Assembly: GCF_004114995.1 (NCBI RefSeq)
Contig: NZ_SDJP01000003.1
Coordinates: 24,001-88,000 of the forward strand
DNA length: 64,000 bases
Origin: Halorubrum amylolyticum
Lineage (GTDB): Archaea; Halobacteriota; Halobacteria; Halobacteriales; Haloferacaceae
Direction of reading: 5' to 3'
The notes under the pieces were generated by a model, which saw only the letters and a program-made list of their open reading frames with translations, was not told the origin of the DNA and made no database searches. Of this stretch, positions 17,431 to 26,190 are shown in pieces; position 1 is the first letter of the stretch, and each line of letters starts with the position of its first letter. The position numbers were made by a program, and so were the translations under genes.

Positions 17431-17691
17431 TCACAGTACGGCGGACGGGAGGACCGCGATCACGCCGACGACTGCCGCCGCGACCGCCCAGTTTCGCGGA
17501 TCGTCGCGGGGACCGTACGGCCCGCCTTTCCGCGAGAAGAGGTAGACGGCGTACACCGCGATCGGAGCGAGCGTGGGCAGCGTCGCCACATCGACGACGG
17601 TGGTGACGCTGGACAGCACCGCGACTGCGATCGTCGTCGCGCCGGCGCTCGCGGCAACGAGGAGGTCGTCGCGCGCACGTTCGATTTCCAT
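17431..17691 (-). CDS. Small membrane protein, three predicted helices
   Basis: 86 residues: a short charged start (MEIERARDDLL), a helix over VAASAGATTIAVAVLSSVTTVV, a helix over LPTLAPIAVYAVYLFS, a positively charged loop RKGGPYGPRDDPRN and a last helix WAVAAAVVGVIAVLPSAVL. I recognise no family. The reading frame has normal haloarchaeal codon use and its own ATG, and it lies between the tandem repeat and the FKBP gene. Function unknown. Confidence 0.6.
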   Translation of the reverse strand: MEIERARDDLLVAASAGATTIAVAVLSSVTTVVDVATLPTLAPIAVYAVYLFSRKGGPYGPRDDPRNWAVAAAVVGVIAVLPSAVL

Positions 17692-17804
17692 GTCTCTCAG
17701 TGGGTCGACCGCGGTTCAAAAGGGATCGGTTCGCGTTCGCACCGCCGGCCAATCGGTTCGGTCCGGACGGTTCGAGCGTTCGGCCGTCCCGTCCGAAGTC
17801 CAGC

Positions 17805-18734
17805 TTACTCCTCGTCGATCTCCTCGTCGATCTCGTCGACGATCTCGTCGGCATCGACGTCGACGTCTTCGAGCGCCTCCTCGATGTCGCCGGCGCCGGC
17901 GCCGCCCATGCCGCCCATCATGCCGCCGAGACCGCTCATGCCGCCGCCGTCGATGACCTCCTCGACGACGACGCGGTCGAGGTCGAGCCGGCTCATCAGA
18001 TCCTGCGCGATCTGCTGTTTCTGGAACATCCACTGCTGGTTCATCTGCATCGCCTGCGTGGCCGTCACGTAGAGCACGTCCTTCTCGACCTCCTCGGTCT
18101 CGACGACCTCCTCGCCGTCGTCGTCCTCGGTGACGGTCTCCTCCTCTTCGGTGACCGTCTCGATCCGGACCTCGGGCGCCTCCTGGAGGTACATCCCGAG
18201 CATGCCGGCGGCCTGCTGTTCGCGGTCGTCGATCTGTTCGAGGATCTCGTACTCGTACTCGAGGTCCTCGCCGGCCAGCGGGTGGTTGAAGTCGACGCGG
18301 GCGCGGCCGCCGATGATCGTTTCGAGGTAGCCCTGCTGGTTGTCGATCTGGACCTGCGCGCCGGGGTAGCGGCTGTCCTCGGGGATCTTGTCGGCCTTGA
18401 CCGTCTCGACCTCGTCGGGGTCGTACTCGCCGAAGGCGTCCTCGGCGGGCACGTCGACGACGCCCTCGTCGCCGACCTCGGCGCCGATGAAGGCCTCCTC
18501 GACGGACGGGAACACGTGGCCGGCGCCCAGCGCGATGATGCGCGGATCGAACTCGTGTTCCTCGGTGTCGATATCGGCGTCCTCGGCGATCTCCTCGTCG
18601 GTGGTGTCGATGACGCGGTCGTCATCGGCGGTTCGAATCGTGTACGCGACTCGTACGAAGTCGCCGTCGGCGAGTCCCTCGGTCTCGGCCTCGTCCGCGT
18701 CCTCGGCCGCGTCCGCTTGCTCCTGATCGCTCAT
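17805..18734 (-). CDS. FKBP-type peptidyl-prolyl cis-trans isomerase (SlyD-like, long form)
   Basis: Catalyses proline isomerisation and acts as a folding helper in the cytoplasm. The 309-residue protein has an acidic N-terminus, an FKBP half (VRVAYTIRTADDDRVIDTTDEE, then LGAGHVFPSVEEAFIGAEVGDEGVVDVPAEDAFGEYDP), the insert-in-flap region, and FNHPLAGEDLEYEYEIL, all typical of archaeal long FKBPs. A 120-residue C-terminal domain follows, ending in a Gly/Met patch (GGGMSGLGGMMGGMGGAGAG) and an acidic tail. The Met-rich stretch may help chaperoning or bind metal; that is inference. The ATG at 18734 is used because the frame upstream contains only promoter-like sequence (CCTTAAGG at about 18759-18766). 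Confidence 0.92.
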   Translation of the reverse strand: MSDQEQADAAEDADEAETEGLADGDFVRVAYTIRTADDDRVIDTTDEEIAEDADIDTEEHEFDPRIIALGAGHVFPSVEEAFIGAEVGDEGVVDVPAEDAFGEYDPDEVETVKADKIPEDSRYPGAQVQIDNQQGYLETIIGGRARVDFNHPLAGEDLEYEYEILEQIDDREQQAAGMLGMYLQEAPEVRIETVTEEEETVTEDDDGEEVVETEEVEKDVLYVTATQAMQMNQQWMFQKQQIAQDLMSRLDLDRVVVEEVIDGGGMSGLGGMMGGMGGAGAGDIEEALEDVDVDADEIVDEIDEEIDEE

Positions 18735-18839
18735 ACCCTGAAGGTCTCCTGTTACACCCTTAAGGAGCACGGTTCGACGCGGAGCGGCGACGGCGCGAAA
18801 CGTCGCCGTCGGAGCGGAGCGGGCGAGGGCGTCCCACCG

Positions 18840-18849
18840 CCCTTAAGAA
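18840..18849 (+). promoter_or_regulatory. Probable TATA-like box of the CYTH gene
   Basis: CCCTTAAGAA precedes the ATG at 18871 by 22-31 nt, fitting a leaderless transcript. Confidence 0.4.
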
Positions 18850-18870
18850 CCGTCCCGGCGGAGTCCGGGT

Positions 18871-19473
18871 ATGTACGAGGTCGAGATCAAAGTCCCGGCC
18901 GACACCGACGCGGTCCGGGAGCGACTCCGCGAGGCCGGCGCCGAGCGCGTCGACGCCCGCCGGCAGCGCGACGCGTACTACGACGCCCCGCACCGCGACT
19001 TCGCCGAGACGGACGAGGCGCTCCGGGTCCGGCGCGAGAGCCCGATCTCGGGCGGGATCGGAGAGGAGCCTGCGGAGGCGTCCGCGACGAACTCGACCGC
19101 GGAGACGACGAAGCTCACGTACAAGGGTCCGCTCCTCGACGAGGAGTCGAAGACGCGCGTGGAACACGAGACCGCCGTCGACGACGGCGAGGCGATGGCC
19201 GGCGTGCTCTCGGGGCTCGGGTTCGAGCCGGCGGCGGTCGTCGAGAAGCGCCGCGAGTTCTGGTCGTTCGCGGGGTTCACCGTCACCCTCGACGCGGTCG
19301 ACGGCGTCGGCGAGTTCGTCGAGATCGAACGCGAGGTCGACGAGGAGGACGCGATCGATGCCACCCGCGACGAGGCGCTGGCGGCCCTCGATCGGCTCGG
19401 ACTCGACGGCGACTCGCAGGTCCGAACGCCGTACCTCGGGTTGTTGCTGGCCGGGGACGAAGAGACCGACTGA
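18871..19473 (+). CDS. cyaB: Class IV adenylate cyclase / CYTH-domain triphosphate enzyme
   Basis: A 200-residue CYTH protein. The family folds into a tunnel that binds a triphosphate and metal; members act as class IV adenylate cyclases, thiamine triphosphatases or tripolyphosphatases, and archaeal function is not settled. Seen here are the signature EVEIK at residues 3-7, LRVRRES, KLTYKGP, the VVEKRREFWSF strand, TVTLDAVDGVGEFVEIE and the end QVRTPYLGLL. The segment around EEPAEASATNSTAETTK is a hydrophilic insert. Adjacent genes give no further clue. Confidence 0.85.
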   Translation: MYEVEIKVPADTDAVRERLREAGAERVDARRQRDAYYDAPHRDFAETDEALRVRRESPISGGIGEEPAEASATNSTAETTKLTYKGPLLDEESKTRVEHETAVDDGEAMAGVLSGLGFEPAAVVEKRREFWSFAGFTVTLDAVDGVGEFVEIEREVDEEDAIDATRDEALAALDRLGLDGDSQVRTPYLGLLLAGDEETD

Positions 19474-19491
19474 GTCGCCTCCCGTTCGCCT

Positions 19492-19959
19492 CTACTCCCC
19501 GTCGTCCGGTCGCTTCTCGGAGAGCACGGTTCTGTCGAACTCGCAGACGAGCACGTCGTCGCCTTCGACCACTTTGAACGCCTCCATGTGCATCGTGACG
19601 ACGCCGCGCTCGCCGTCGCTCGTCTCCCGCTTGTCCGTGACGGTCGACCGCGCGCGGATCGTGTCGCCGTGAAACACCGGGTTCGGGTGCTCTACCGCGT
19701 CGTACGAGAGGTTCGCGACGATGGTGCCGTCGGTCGTCTCCGGGATCGACACGCCCACGGCGAGCGACATGGTGTACAGGCCGTTGACCAACCGCTCGCC
19801 GAACTGCGTCTCCTCGGCGAAGTCGGCGTCGAGGTGGAGCGGCTGCTGGTTCATCGTCATGTCGCAAAAGCGCTGGTTGTCGGCCTCGCTTATCGTTCGT
19901 CGCTTCGCGTGGTCGATCGTCTCGCCGACCGCGAACTCCTCGTAGTAGCGTCCGGGCAT
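19492..19959 (-). CDS. MaoC-family hot-dog enoyl-CoA hydratase
   Basis: 155 residues from the ATG at 19959 (MPGRYYEEFAVGETIDHAKRR). The MaoC/R-hydratase motif is N37-QQPLH42-LD44-ADFAEE, with the usual catalytic Asp/Asn-His pair, followed by GERLVNGLYTMSLAVG. It hydrates a trans-enoyl-CoA in the cytoplasm. It is divergent from a CitE-like lyase gene 127 nt away, and glutamate dehydrogenase follows that. This neighbourhood suggests a role in the methylaspartate cycle (mesaconyl-CoA to beta-methylmalyl-CoA), but the specific substrate is inference. Confidence 0.85.
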   Translation of the reverse strand: MPGRYYEEFAVGETIDHAKRRTISEADNQRFCDMTMNQQPLHLDADFAEETQFGERLVNGLYTMSLAVGVSIPETTDGTIVANLSYDAVEHPNPVFHGDTIRARSTVTDKRETSDGERGVVTMHMEAFKVVEGDDVLVCEFDRTVLSEKRPDDGE

Positions 19960-20086
19960 GGCGCTACCGTCTCCCGCGGGCGTCAAATCGCTACCGCTCC
20001 CCGACCGGTTCGCCCGGCGGGCGCCGCGCCGCCTTCCTGGCGCCGCCGTCGGGACGATTTATGTCGGTGCGCGCGGACCGCCCGAC

Positions 20087-20968
20087 ATGGCACGACGAAG
20101 TTTGCTGTTCTCGCCGGGCGACCGCTCGGAACTCATGCGCAAGGCCCCCGGTGCCGGCGCCGACGTGATCTGCTTCGACCTTGAGGACGCGGTCGCGCCC
20201 GACCGGAAGGCCGAGGCCCGCGAATCGGTCCGCGCGGTGCTCGCGGACCCCGACTTCGACCCCGACGCGGAGGTATGCGTCCGGCTCACGGCCGCCACCC
20301 CCGCGGCCGACCTCGACGCGCTGGTGGGAGCGGGGAAGGAGGGGGGGAGCGGCTCCGACGACGCCGAGGGGTCGCTCCGCCTCGACGCGGTCATGCTCCC
20401 GAAGGTGGAGTCGGCCGCTCGCGTCGAGGAGGCCGCGTCGCTCTGCGCGGACCGCGGACTCGACCCGGCCGTGTTCGCGCTGGTCGAGACCGCGTCGGGG
20501 GTCCTCTCGGCCGAACCGATCGCGGCCGCCCCCGCGACCGACGCGCTCGTCTTCGGCGCCGAGGACCTCGCGGCCGACGTGGGCGCGACCCGCACCGACG
20601 AGGGGACCGAGGTACTGTACGCCCGCGAGCACGTCGTCCTCGCGGCCGGCGCGGCCGACGTCGACGCGATCGACACGGTGTACACCGACTTCTCCGACGC
20701 GGACGGGCTTCGCGAGGAGGCCGAATTCGCGCTCACCCTCGGCTACGACGGGAAGCTGGCGATCCACCCGGCTCAGGTCGACCCGATCAACGCGGCGTTC
20801 ACGCCGGACCCCGAGGAGGTCGAGTGGGCCGAGCGGGTGCTCGACGCCCGCGACGCCGCGGACCGCGAGGGACGGGCCGTCTTCCGGGTCGACGGCGAGA
20901 TGATCGACGCGCCCCTGATCGCGCAGGCGGAGCGGATCGTCGAGCGCGCCGCGGCGGGCGACCCGTAG
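20087..20968 (+). CDS. HpcH/HpaI aldolase, CitE-like CoA-ester lyase
   Basis: A 293-residue TIM-barrel lyase of the citrate lyase beta-subunit type, metal dependent. Typical members cleave malyl-CoA or beta-methylmalyl-CoA into glyoxylate plus acetyl- or propionyl-CoA. Motifs seen are [36 protein letters not shown] (residues 28-45), [36 protein letters not shown] and [19 protein letters not shown]. Haloarchaea use two related proteins, a beta-methylmalyl-CoA lyase and a malyl-CoA thioesterase; sequence reading alone does not tell which this is. A 12-residue acidic/Gly insert ([13 protein letters not shown]) is specific to this protein. It is divergent from the MaoC gene. Confidence 0.87.
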   Translation: MARRSLLFSPGDRSELMRKAPGAGADVICFDLEDAVAPDRKAEARESVRAVLADPDFDPDAEVCVRLTAATPAADLDALVGAGKEGGSGSDDAEGSLRLDAVMLPKVESAARVEEAASLCADRGLDPAVFALVETASGVLSAEPIAAAPATDALVFGAEDLAADVGATRTDEGTEVLYAREHVVLAAGAADVDAIDTVYTDFSDADGLREEAEFALTLGYDGKLAIHPAQVDPINAAFTPDPEEVEWAERVLDARDAADREGRAVFRVDGEMIDAPLIAQAERIVERAAAGDP

Positions 20969-21035
20969 GCCATCGATCGGAACAAGAACCGAACCGTTCG
21001 CCACAGTTAACCTCGCCCCCCGGGGAGGCAGAGGC

Positions 21036-22289
21036 ATGGCCGGCCAAGCCAACCCCTTCGAGAGCCTCCAAGAGCAGGTCGACGACGCCGCGGCGTTCCT
21101 CGACGCGCCGCCGGACGTGGTCACCCGCCTGAAGAACCCCGAGCGACTGCTGGAGACGAACCTCACGTTCGAGCGCGACGACGGGTCGCTGGAGACGGTC
21201 CGGGCGTATCGGTCGCAGTTCAACGGCGACCGGGGGCCGTACAAGGGCGGCATCCGGTATCATCCGGGCGTCACCCGCGACGAGGTGAAGGCGCTGTCGG
21301 GGTGGATGGCGTACAAGTGCGCCGTCGTCGACGTCCCGTACGGCGGCGGGAAGGGCGGGATCGCGATCGACCCCGCCGACTACTCCGAGTCCGAGCTGGA
21401 GCGACTCACCCGCGCGTTCGCGACCGAGCTCCGCCCCCTGATCGGCGAGGACCGCGACATCCCCGCGCCCGACGTCAACACCGGGCAGCGGGAGATGAAC
21501 TGGATCAAAGACACCTACGAGACCTTAGAGAACACGACCGCCCCCGGCGTCATCACCGGGAAGGCGCTCGACTCGGGCGGCAGCGAGGGCCGCGTCGAGG
21601 CGACCGGTCGCTCCGTTGCGCTCGCCGCGCGGGAGGCCTTCGACTGGCTCGACCGCGACCTCGCGGGCGCGACGGTCGCCGTCCAAGGGTACGGGAACGC
21701 GGGCTCGATCGCCGCGGCCCTGCTCGCCGATCTCGGCGCCGACGTGGTCGCGGTCTCCGACTCCTCCGGTGGCATCCGCGCGCCCGACGGGCTCGACCCC
21801 CGCGCCGTGAAAGACCACAAGGCGGAGACCGGCTCCGTCAGCGGGTACGGGAGGTTCGCGGCGATTACGAACGAGGAGCTGCTGACGCTCGATGTCGACC
21901 TCCTCGTGCCGGCCGCGCTGGAGAACGCGATCGACGGCGACCTCGCCGCCGACGTGCGCGCCGACGTGATCGCCGAGGCCGCGAACGGGCCGCTCACCCC
22001 GGACGCCGACGACGTGCTCGCCGAGAAGGACGTGTACGTCGTTCCCGACATCCTCGCGAACGCCGGCGGTGTCACCGTCTCGTACTTCGAGTGGGTCCAG
22101 AACCGACAGCGGTTCTACTGGACGGAGTCGCGGGTGAACGAGGAGTTAGAGCGCGTGATCACCGAGGCGTTCGAGGGAATCGTCGACGCCTTCGAGGCCC
22201 ACGAGACGCCGAACCTCCGGACCGCGGCGTACGTCGTCGCCATCGATCGGATCGTCGACGCCGCCGATCAGGCCGGTAACTGGCCGTAA
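21036..22289 (+). CDS. gdhA: Glu/Leu/Phe/Val dehydrogenase, probable glutamate dehydrogenase
   Basis: Interconverts glutamate and 2-oxoglutarate plus ammonia with NAD(P). The 417 residues match the hexameric family: substrate domain with [40 protein letters not shown] (catalytic and glycine-rich segments), [19 protein letters not shown], and Rossmann domain [50 protein letters not shown] closes the active site. The ATG is preceded by GGAGGCAGAGGC, a possible ribosome site, so this message may have a leader. It lies 67 nt behind the CitE-like gene, fitting nitrogen entry into the methylaspartate route. Haloarchaea often have several paralogues. Confidence 0.92.
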   Translation: MAGQANPFESLQEQVDDAAAFLDAPPDVVTRLKNPERLLETNLTFERDDGSLETVRAYRSQFNGDRGPYKGGIRYHPGVTRDEVKALSGWMAYKCAVVDVPYGGGKGGIAIDPADYSESELERLTRAFATELRPLIGEDRDIPAPDVNTGQREMNWIKDTYETLENTTAPGVITGKALDSGGSEGRVEATGRSVALAAREAFDWLDRDLAGATVAVQGYGNAGSIAAALLADLGADVVAVSDSSGGIRAPDGLDPRAVKDHKAETGSVSGYGRFAAITNEELLTLDVDLLVPAALENAIDGDLAADVRADVIAEAANGPLTPDADDVLAEKDVYVVPDILANAGGVTVSYFEWVQNRQRFYWTESRVNEELERVITEAFEGIVDAFEAHETPNLRTAAYVVAIDRIVDAADQAGNWP

Positions 22290-22313
22290 TCCGGCCGCCC
22301 GGAGCGACGACTC

Positions 22314-23030
22314 TTACTCCAGCCGCGCGTCCCGGATCTCGACGTGGCCGCGGTCGCCCTCCCACACCGCGTCGTACTCGATGTCGATCCGCCGGTCCAT
22401 GTGGGGGCCGTCGACGACGTACGTCTCGAACTCGCCGCCCTCTCCGAGCGGGTGGACCCCGTACTCCTCGCGGAGGTCGACGAGTTCGGCGAGCGCGTCC
22501 GCGTCGTACTGTCGGCCGAGCCACGACTCGTCGAGGCCGTAGGCGGCCACCTGCACGATCCGGATCTCGAAGCCGGCGTCGAACATCGCCCCGGCGAGTT
22601 CGACCGGCTCTTCCCGCCACAGCGGCGCGAACAGATCGATCCCGAGCCGGTCGCACATCCCCTGAATGCGGCTCGTCTGGAACTCGCTCTCGACCGCGCC
22701 CGCGGTGACGCCCGCGAGGTCGATGTCCTCCTGGGCGGCGATCTCGCGGAGTGCTGCCTCCATCGGCTCCAGTTCGGCGTCGCCCTGCGCGCCCGCGTCG
22801 TCGACGTCGTCCGCGCCGAAGTCGTCGGGCGACACCTCGACGAGGTCGATCCCGACGCTCTCGGCCGCGAGCTCGGCGAGCTCGGTCGCCGGCGTGTGGT
22901 ACATGTAGGAGTCGCCCGCGGGGTGGACCGTCAGGAGCCGCGAGACGTCGAGGCCCGCCTCCAGCGCGCGGTACAGCGCCCACGAGGAGTCCTTGCCGCC
23001 CGAAAAGAGGCTCACCCAGTCGTCGGTCAT
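22314..23030 (-). CDS. Diphthine-ammonia ligase family PP-loop ATPase (Dph6-like)
   Basis: 238 residues, starting MTDDWVSLFSGGKDSSWALYRALEAG with the PP-loop S10-GGKDS15 that binds ATP. In eukaryotes Dph6 makes the final amide in diphthamide, the modified histidine of elongation factor 2. Family hallmarks continue with YMYHTP, AGVTAGAVESEFQTSRIQGMCDRLGIDLFAPLW, and GEGGEFETYVVDGP near the end. The start at 23030 puts the PP-loop ten residues from the N-terminus, as usual. Convergent with gdhA. The diphthamide role is known for the family, not shown here. Confidence 0.9.
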   Translation of the reverse strand: MTDDWVSLFSGGKDSSWALYRALEAGLDVSRLLTVHPAGDSYMYHTPATELAELAAESVGIDLVEVSPDDFGADDVDDAGAQGDAELEPMEAALREIAAQEDIDLAGVTAGAVESEFQTSRIQGMCDRLGIDLFAPLWREEPVELAGAMFDAGFEIRIVQVAAYGLDESWLGRQYDADALAELVDLREEYGVHPLGEGGEFETYVVDGPHMDRRIDIEYDAVWEGDRGHVEIRDARLE

Positions 23031-23151
23031 TGCCGAGGGAACGCTCGGCGCGCCTAAAGCGTCGGCGGTCCGCGAAGCCGTCGCTGGGCGGGCGAACGGC
23101 GGAACGCGGGAAAACGTCTGCTCGGGGTCGGACCGCCCAGTCGGGGCGGGT

Positions 23152-23721
23152 TCAGTCCGAGATGAACTCGTTGTCGCGCCAGTTGACGCCGCCGTCGCCG
23201 TCGCCCGCCCCCTGCGGGCTCTCGACGACCTCGATGCTCGCGGGACGCGGCTCGCCCTCAACGATGCGGGTCGCCTCCAGCTCCCCGTTTTCCTCGGTGA
23301 TCGCGGTCAGCGTTCCCTTCTCAGAGAGGGTCGCGATCTTGCGCAACACGAGGAACATCGGGTACTGGAGCGCGGAGTTCTGGAGGACGGTCTCGCGGTC
23401 GCCCTTGAAGCAGGCGAACTCGACGAGTTCCGAGGGGATCTCCTCCTCCTCGTCGTCCATCCACTGCGGGCCGCCGGCGCGCGGGGGCTCTTCCTCCCAC
23501 ACGCGCGTCTCCGTGACCGACGCCTTCAGCTGGGCGGTCGGCGTGTACTTGCTGATTGACTCGTCGTCGGACAGGGCCTTGATGATGAGGGTGTTGTTTC
23601 GACGCGTGATGTCGATGTCGTCGATCTCCGGCGGGAGGTCGGGATCTTCATCGAAGTACGTCTCCACGTCTTCGAGTGGCAGTTCGAGCGTCGAATGAAG
23701 TCTGAACACGCGGCCTGTCAT
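23152..23721 (-). CDS. Conserved haloarchaeal protein of unknown function
   Basis: 189 residues from the ATG at 23721 (MTGRVFRLHSTLELPLEDVETYFDEDPDLPP). The N-terminal region ITRRNNTLIIKA is followed by an acidic loop with MDDEEEEIPSELVEFACFKGDRETVLQNSALQYPMFLVLRKIATLSEKGTLTAI, which looks like a helical domain, perhaps a small HTH fold, and then a disordered tail. I remember close relatives in many haloarchaea but no function. It is monocistronic here, 121 nt from the Dph6-like start on the same strand, and is preceded by A/T-poor sequence. Confidence 0.75.
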   Translation of the reverse strand: MTGRVFRLHSTLELPLEDVETYFDEDPDLPPEIDDIDITRRNNTLIIKALSDDESISKYTPTAQLKASVTETRVWEEEPPRAGGPQWMDDEEEEIPSELVEFACFKGDRETVLQNSALQYPMFLVLRKIATLSEKGTLTAITEENGELEATRIVEGEPRPASIEVVESPQGAGDGDGGVNWRDNEFISD

Positions 23722-23944
23722 TGTTAGTTGGGTGAGGTGGGGTCGAACCGATCGACACGGCGGCAGCGGCGACTGCTGCACCTATCCCATCTACGGTCCG
23801 TGGGTTTATATCGCCTGCCCTTCGAACTCCGGAGATCGAAGTCCACGCGGTCGGTGTACTGACGGCGTCGGGCGCGCCGCACCGCCGCCTCGGCGGAGCC
23901 CGGCGGGATCGGGAAAAACCGGGACGCGCGACGGACCGTCCCGG

Positions 23945-24289
23945 CTACTCGGCGCCGAGCTCGGCGGCCAGCTCGCCGCGCTCGTCGAGCTCCGTGAGCA
24001 CGTCGCTCCCGCCGACGAACTCGCCGTCGACGAACGTCTGGGGGATCGTCTCCCAGTCGCTGTGGGATTCAAGCGCCTCGCGGTAGTGCGGCAGCGCCGG
24101 CAGCACGTCGACCGTCTCGAACTCCTCGACGTGCTGGCCGATCAGCTCGACGGCGCGCTTCGAGTAGCCGCACTGCGGCATCAGGCGGTTCCCCTTCATG
24201 AACAGCACCACGTCGTTGTCGGCGATCGTCTCCTCGACTCGGGCCGCGATCTCGTCCGGCTCGGCGTCGGTCTCGGGTTGGAACGTCAT
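23945..24289 (-). CDS. Monothiol glutaredoxin-like protein (CGYS type)
   Basis: 114 residues with a thioredoxin fold. The active site is C40-GYS, the monothiol glutaredoxin motif, preceded by VVLFMKGNRLMPQ, and followed by FETVDVLPALPHYREALESHSDWETIPQTFVDGEFVGGSDVLTEL, whose cis-Pro TIPQTF and GGSD motifs bind glutathione or an Fe-S cluster in Grx4/GrxD proteins. Haloarchaea lack glutathione and use gamma-glutamylcysteine, so an iron-sulfur carrier role is plausible. The ATG at 24289 is preferred to one nine codons upstream. Confidence 0.88.
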   Translation of the reverse strand: MTFQPETDAEPDEIAARVEETIADNDVVLFMKGNRLMPQCGYSKRAVELIGQHVEEFETVDVLPALPHYREALESHSDWETIPQTFVDGEFVGGSDVLTELDERGELAAELGAE

Positions 24290-24389
24290 GGGGACCGATA
24301 CACGCCGGCGACGCAAATGGGTTCCGCACGGGGTCGGTGCGACCGGGAGGACGGGGAAACGCGACGCCCACTCCCCCGCCCCCGCCGAC

Positions 24390-25025
24390 TCACTCCTCGC
24401 GGTCGACGCGGACCACGTCGACGAGCGAGTACACCGGGACGCCGTCGATCTCGTCGTACCCGCGCTTGTCGACCAGGACGACGCAAGCGACGGGCTCGCC
24501 GCCCTGATCGCGGATCGCGTCGATCGACTCGCGCATCGTCGTCCCCGAGGTGATGATGTCGTCGACGACGTAGCAGTCGCGGTCGCGGATCGCGGCGAAG
24601 TTCCGCGAGAAGCCGCCGCCCTGCTCGTCGATGTCGCCCTCCTCCCACTGGTGTTTCGCGGGCGCGTACGTGCCCAGATCCGTGTCGAGCTGGTTCGCGA
24701 CCGCGGTCGCGAGCGGCGCGCCAGCCTTCTCGACGCCGACCGTCAGGTCGACCTCTTCGCCCTGCTTGGCCAGCAGGTCCGCCATCGCGCTCGCCGCGTA
24801 CCGGAGCCGCGTCGAGTCGCGCCCCAGCGCCGACCAGTCGACGTGGATGTCGGCCGTCGTGGTCGACGCCGCGGCTTCGGCGCCCGCGTCGTTGCCGCCG
24901 CCGCGCTCGACGAGCCAGCTCGCGGTCTCCCGCGAGACGTTCAGTTCGTCGGCGATTTCGCCCTTCGAGAGCCCGTGTTCCGCGAGCTCGGCCGCGCTGT
25001 CTATCAGGTCGTCAACGTTCTTCAT
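24390..25025 (-). CDS. gfcR: GfcR transcription regulator (orotate phosphoribosyltransferase-like)
   Basis: 211 residues: an N-terminal helix-turn-helix (LIDSAAELAEHGLSKGEIADELNVSRETASWLVER, about 6-40) fused to a type I phosphoribosyltransferase domain (VGVEKAGAPLATAVANQL and the PRPP loop CYVVDDIITSGTTMRES). This is the GfcR family, the sugar-responsive activator of glucose and fructose catabolism in Haloferax volcanii. It must not be mistaken for pyrE. The first 14 nt overlap the 3' end of the glucose dehydrogenase gene on the same strand, so the two are co-transcribed, as in other haloarchaea. An effector such as KDPG or a related phosphorylated compound is likely but not visible in sequence. 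Confidence 0.92.
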   Translation of the reverse strand: MKNVDDLIDSAAELAEHGLSKGEIADELNVSRETASWLVERGGGNDAGAEAAASTTTADIHVDWSALGRDSTRLRYAASAMADLLAKQGEEVDLTVGVEKAGAPLATAVANQLDTDLGTYAPAKHQWEEGDIDEQGGGFSRNFAAIRDRDCYVVDDIITSGTTMRESIDAIRDQGGEPVACVVLVDKRGYDEIDGVPVYSLVDVVRVDREE

Positions 25026-26082
25026 ATGCACCGAATTCGACCGCCGTTTTAATAGTCGTGTCGTCATCCGCGAACGCGGCCTCGAACTCGTCGAGCCCGT
25101 ACACGCCCGTGACGAGATCGTCGATGAACGCGTCGGAGAAGCGGGACAGCGAGCCGACGGCGGCCTCGAAGTGCTCGTAGCCGGAGTTGACGCTGCCGAC
25201 GAGCGCCTTGTTGTGGAGGACGAACTCGCGGTGGAGCCGCCCGCCGTCGACCTCGAACTCCCAGTCGCCCGGGACGCCGAGCAGCGCGCCGACGCCGTTC
25301 GGCGCGAGCGCCTCGATCGTCTCGAAGGCGTGGGGGGCGTAGCCGGTCGCCTCGAAGACGAAGTCCATCGACTCGTGGGCCTCCGTCACCGAGGAGACGG
25401 GCGTCTCGTTGGAGTTGACGTACGTCGCGCCGAGCGACTCGATGACGTCGATCGTCGGGTCCGGGCGCTCGCGGCGGCCGAGACAGTAGAGCCGGTCGAA
25501 CCCCTCGTCGAGGGTCGCGACGGTCAACAGCCCGAGCGAGCCGTTGCCCAGAATCAGCGCCGACTCCGGCTCCCAGTGGAACGCCGACCGGCTGGCGTAG
25601 GCGTGTTCGATCGCCTTCTCCGCGATCGAGACCGGCTCGACGAGAAAGCCCCACTCGGCCAGCGCCGGCGGGATCTCGACGAGGAACTCCGCGGGGCTGG
25701 TGAAGTACTCGGCCATGAACCCGTGGGCGCCGACGATGCCGCGCTCGTGGTACTGGCCCTCCGGCGCCATGTCGGGCTCGCCGCGCGCGAAGTACTCGTT
25801 CGCCCCGTTGGGCGGGCGCCGGACCGTCGGCACGACGATGTCCCCGACCTCGAACGGCGTGTCGTTCGGCTCCTCGATCACGCCGACCGCCTCGTGGCCC
25901 AACACGAGGTGGTCCTCGCCCTCGGGAGAGCCGCCGTGGCTCCCGGAGATGACCTCGTGGTCGGTCCCGTCAACGCCGACCCGAAGGGTCCGAACCAGCG
26001 CCTCCCCGGGCGCCGGCTCCGGTCGCGGTTTCTCTGTCACGACCGGTTCGTCCGCCCCGTCGTACACGGCGATCGCCTTCAT
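25012..26082 (-). CDS. gdh: Glucose 1-dehydrogenase, zinc-dependent (semi-phosphorylative Entner-Doudoroff)
   Basis: Oxidises glucose to gluconolactone with NAD(P), the first step of the haloarchaeal semi-phosphorylative Entner-Doudoroff pathway. The 356 residues have the medium-chain dehydrogenase layout. The catalytic zinc ligands known from Haloferax mediterranei are in place: D38 (RVGVDGTDHE), H63-E64 (LVLGHEAVG) and E149 (GFLVEPVSIAEKA). The nucleotide-binding strand is SALILGNGSLGLL. The ATG at 26082 follows an A/T-rich promoter, and gfcR overlaps its end by 14 nt. Confidence 0.93.
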   Translation of the reverse strand: MKAIAVYDGADEPVVTEKPRPEPAPGEALVRTLRVGVDGTDHEVISGSHGGSPEGEDHLVLGHEAVGVIEEPNDTPFEVGDIVVPTVRRPPNGANEYFARGEPDMAPEGQYHERGIVGAHGFMAEYFTSPAEFLVEIPPALAEWGFLVEPVSIAEKAIEHAYASRSAFHWEPESALILGNGSLGLLTVATLDEGFDRLYCLGRRERPDPTIDVIESLGATYVNSNETPVSSVTEAHESMDFVFEATGYAPHAFETIEALAPNGVGALLGVPGDWEFEVDGGRLHREFVLHNKALVGSVNSGYEHFEAAVGSLSRFSDAFIDDLVTGVYGLDEFEAAFADDDTTIKTAVEFGAYEER

Positions 26083-26107
26083 ACCACGGCCTTGGCGGCC
26101 AGCTGCC

Positions 26108-26138
26108 AAAAGATTTCTTTTATTCTGAGTAAAGACTC
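26108..26138. promoter_or_regulatory. gdh-gfcR promoter with two palindromes
   Basis: AAAAGATTTCTTTT (26108-26121) is a perfect 14-bp palindrome 26-39 bp before the gdh ATG on the minus strand, overlapping the AATAAAAG TATA-like stretch. GAGT-AAAG-ACTC (26127-26138) is a second inverted repeat just upstream. Both are candidate operators for GfcR or a TrmB-family regulator. Confidence 0.5.
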
Positions 26139-26190
26139 TCCCCACCGCACCGACCGCGGGTTTTTCCTCGTCGGCCTCCGGATCGGGGTC

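Noticed and set aside
24390..25025. Orotate phosphoribosyltransferase (pyrE)
   Set aside because: The phosphoribosyltransferase fold is fused to an N-terminal HTH and overlaps glucose dehydrogenase, the pattern of the GfcR regulator.
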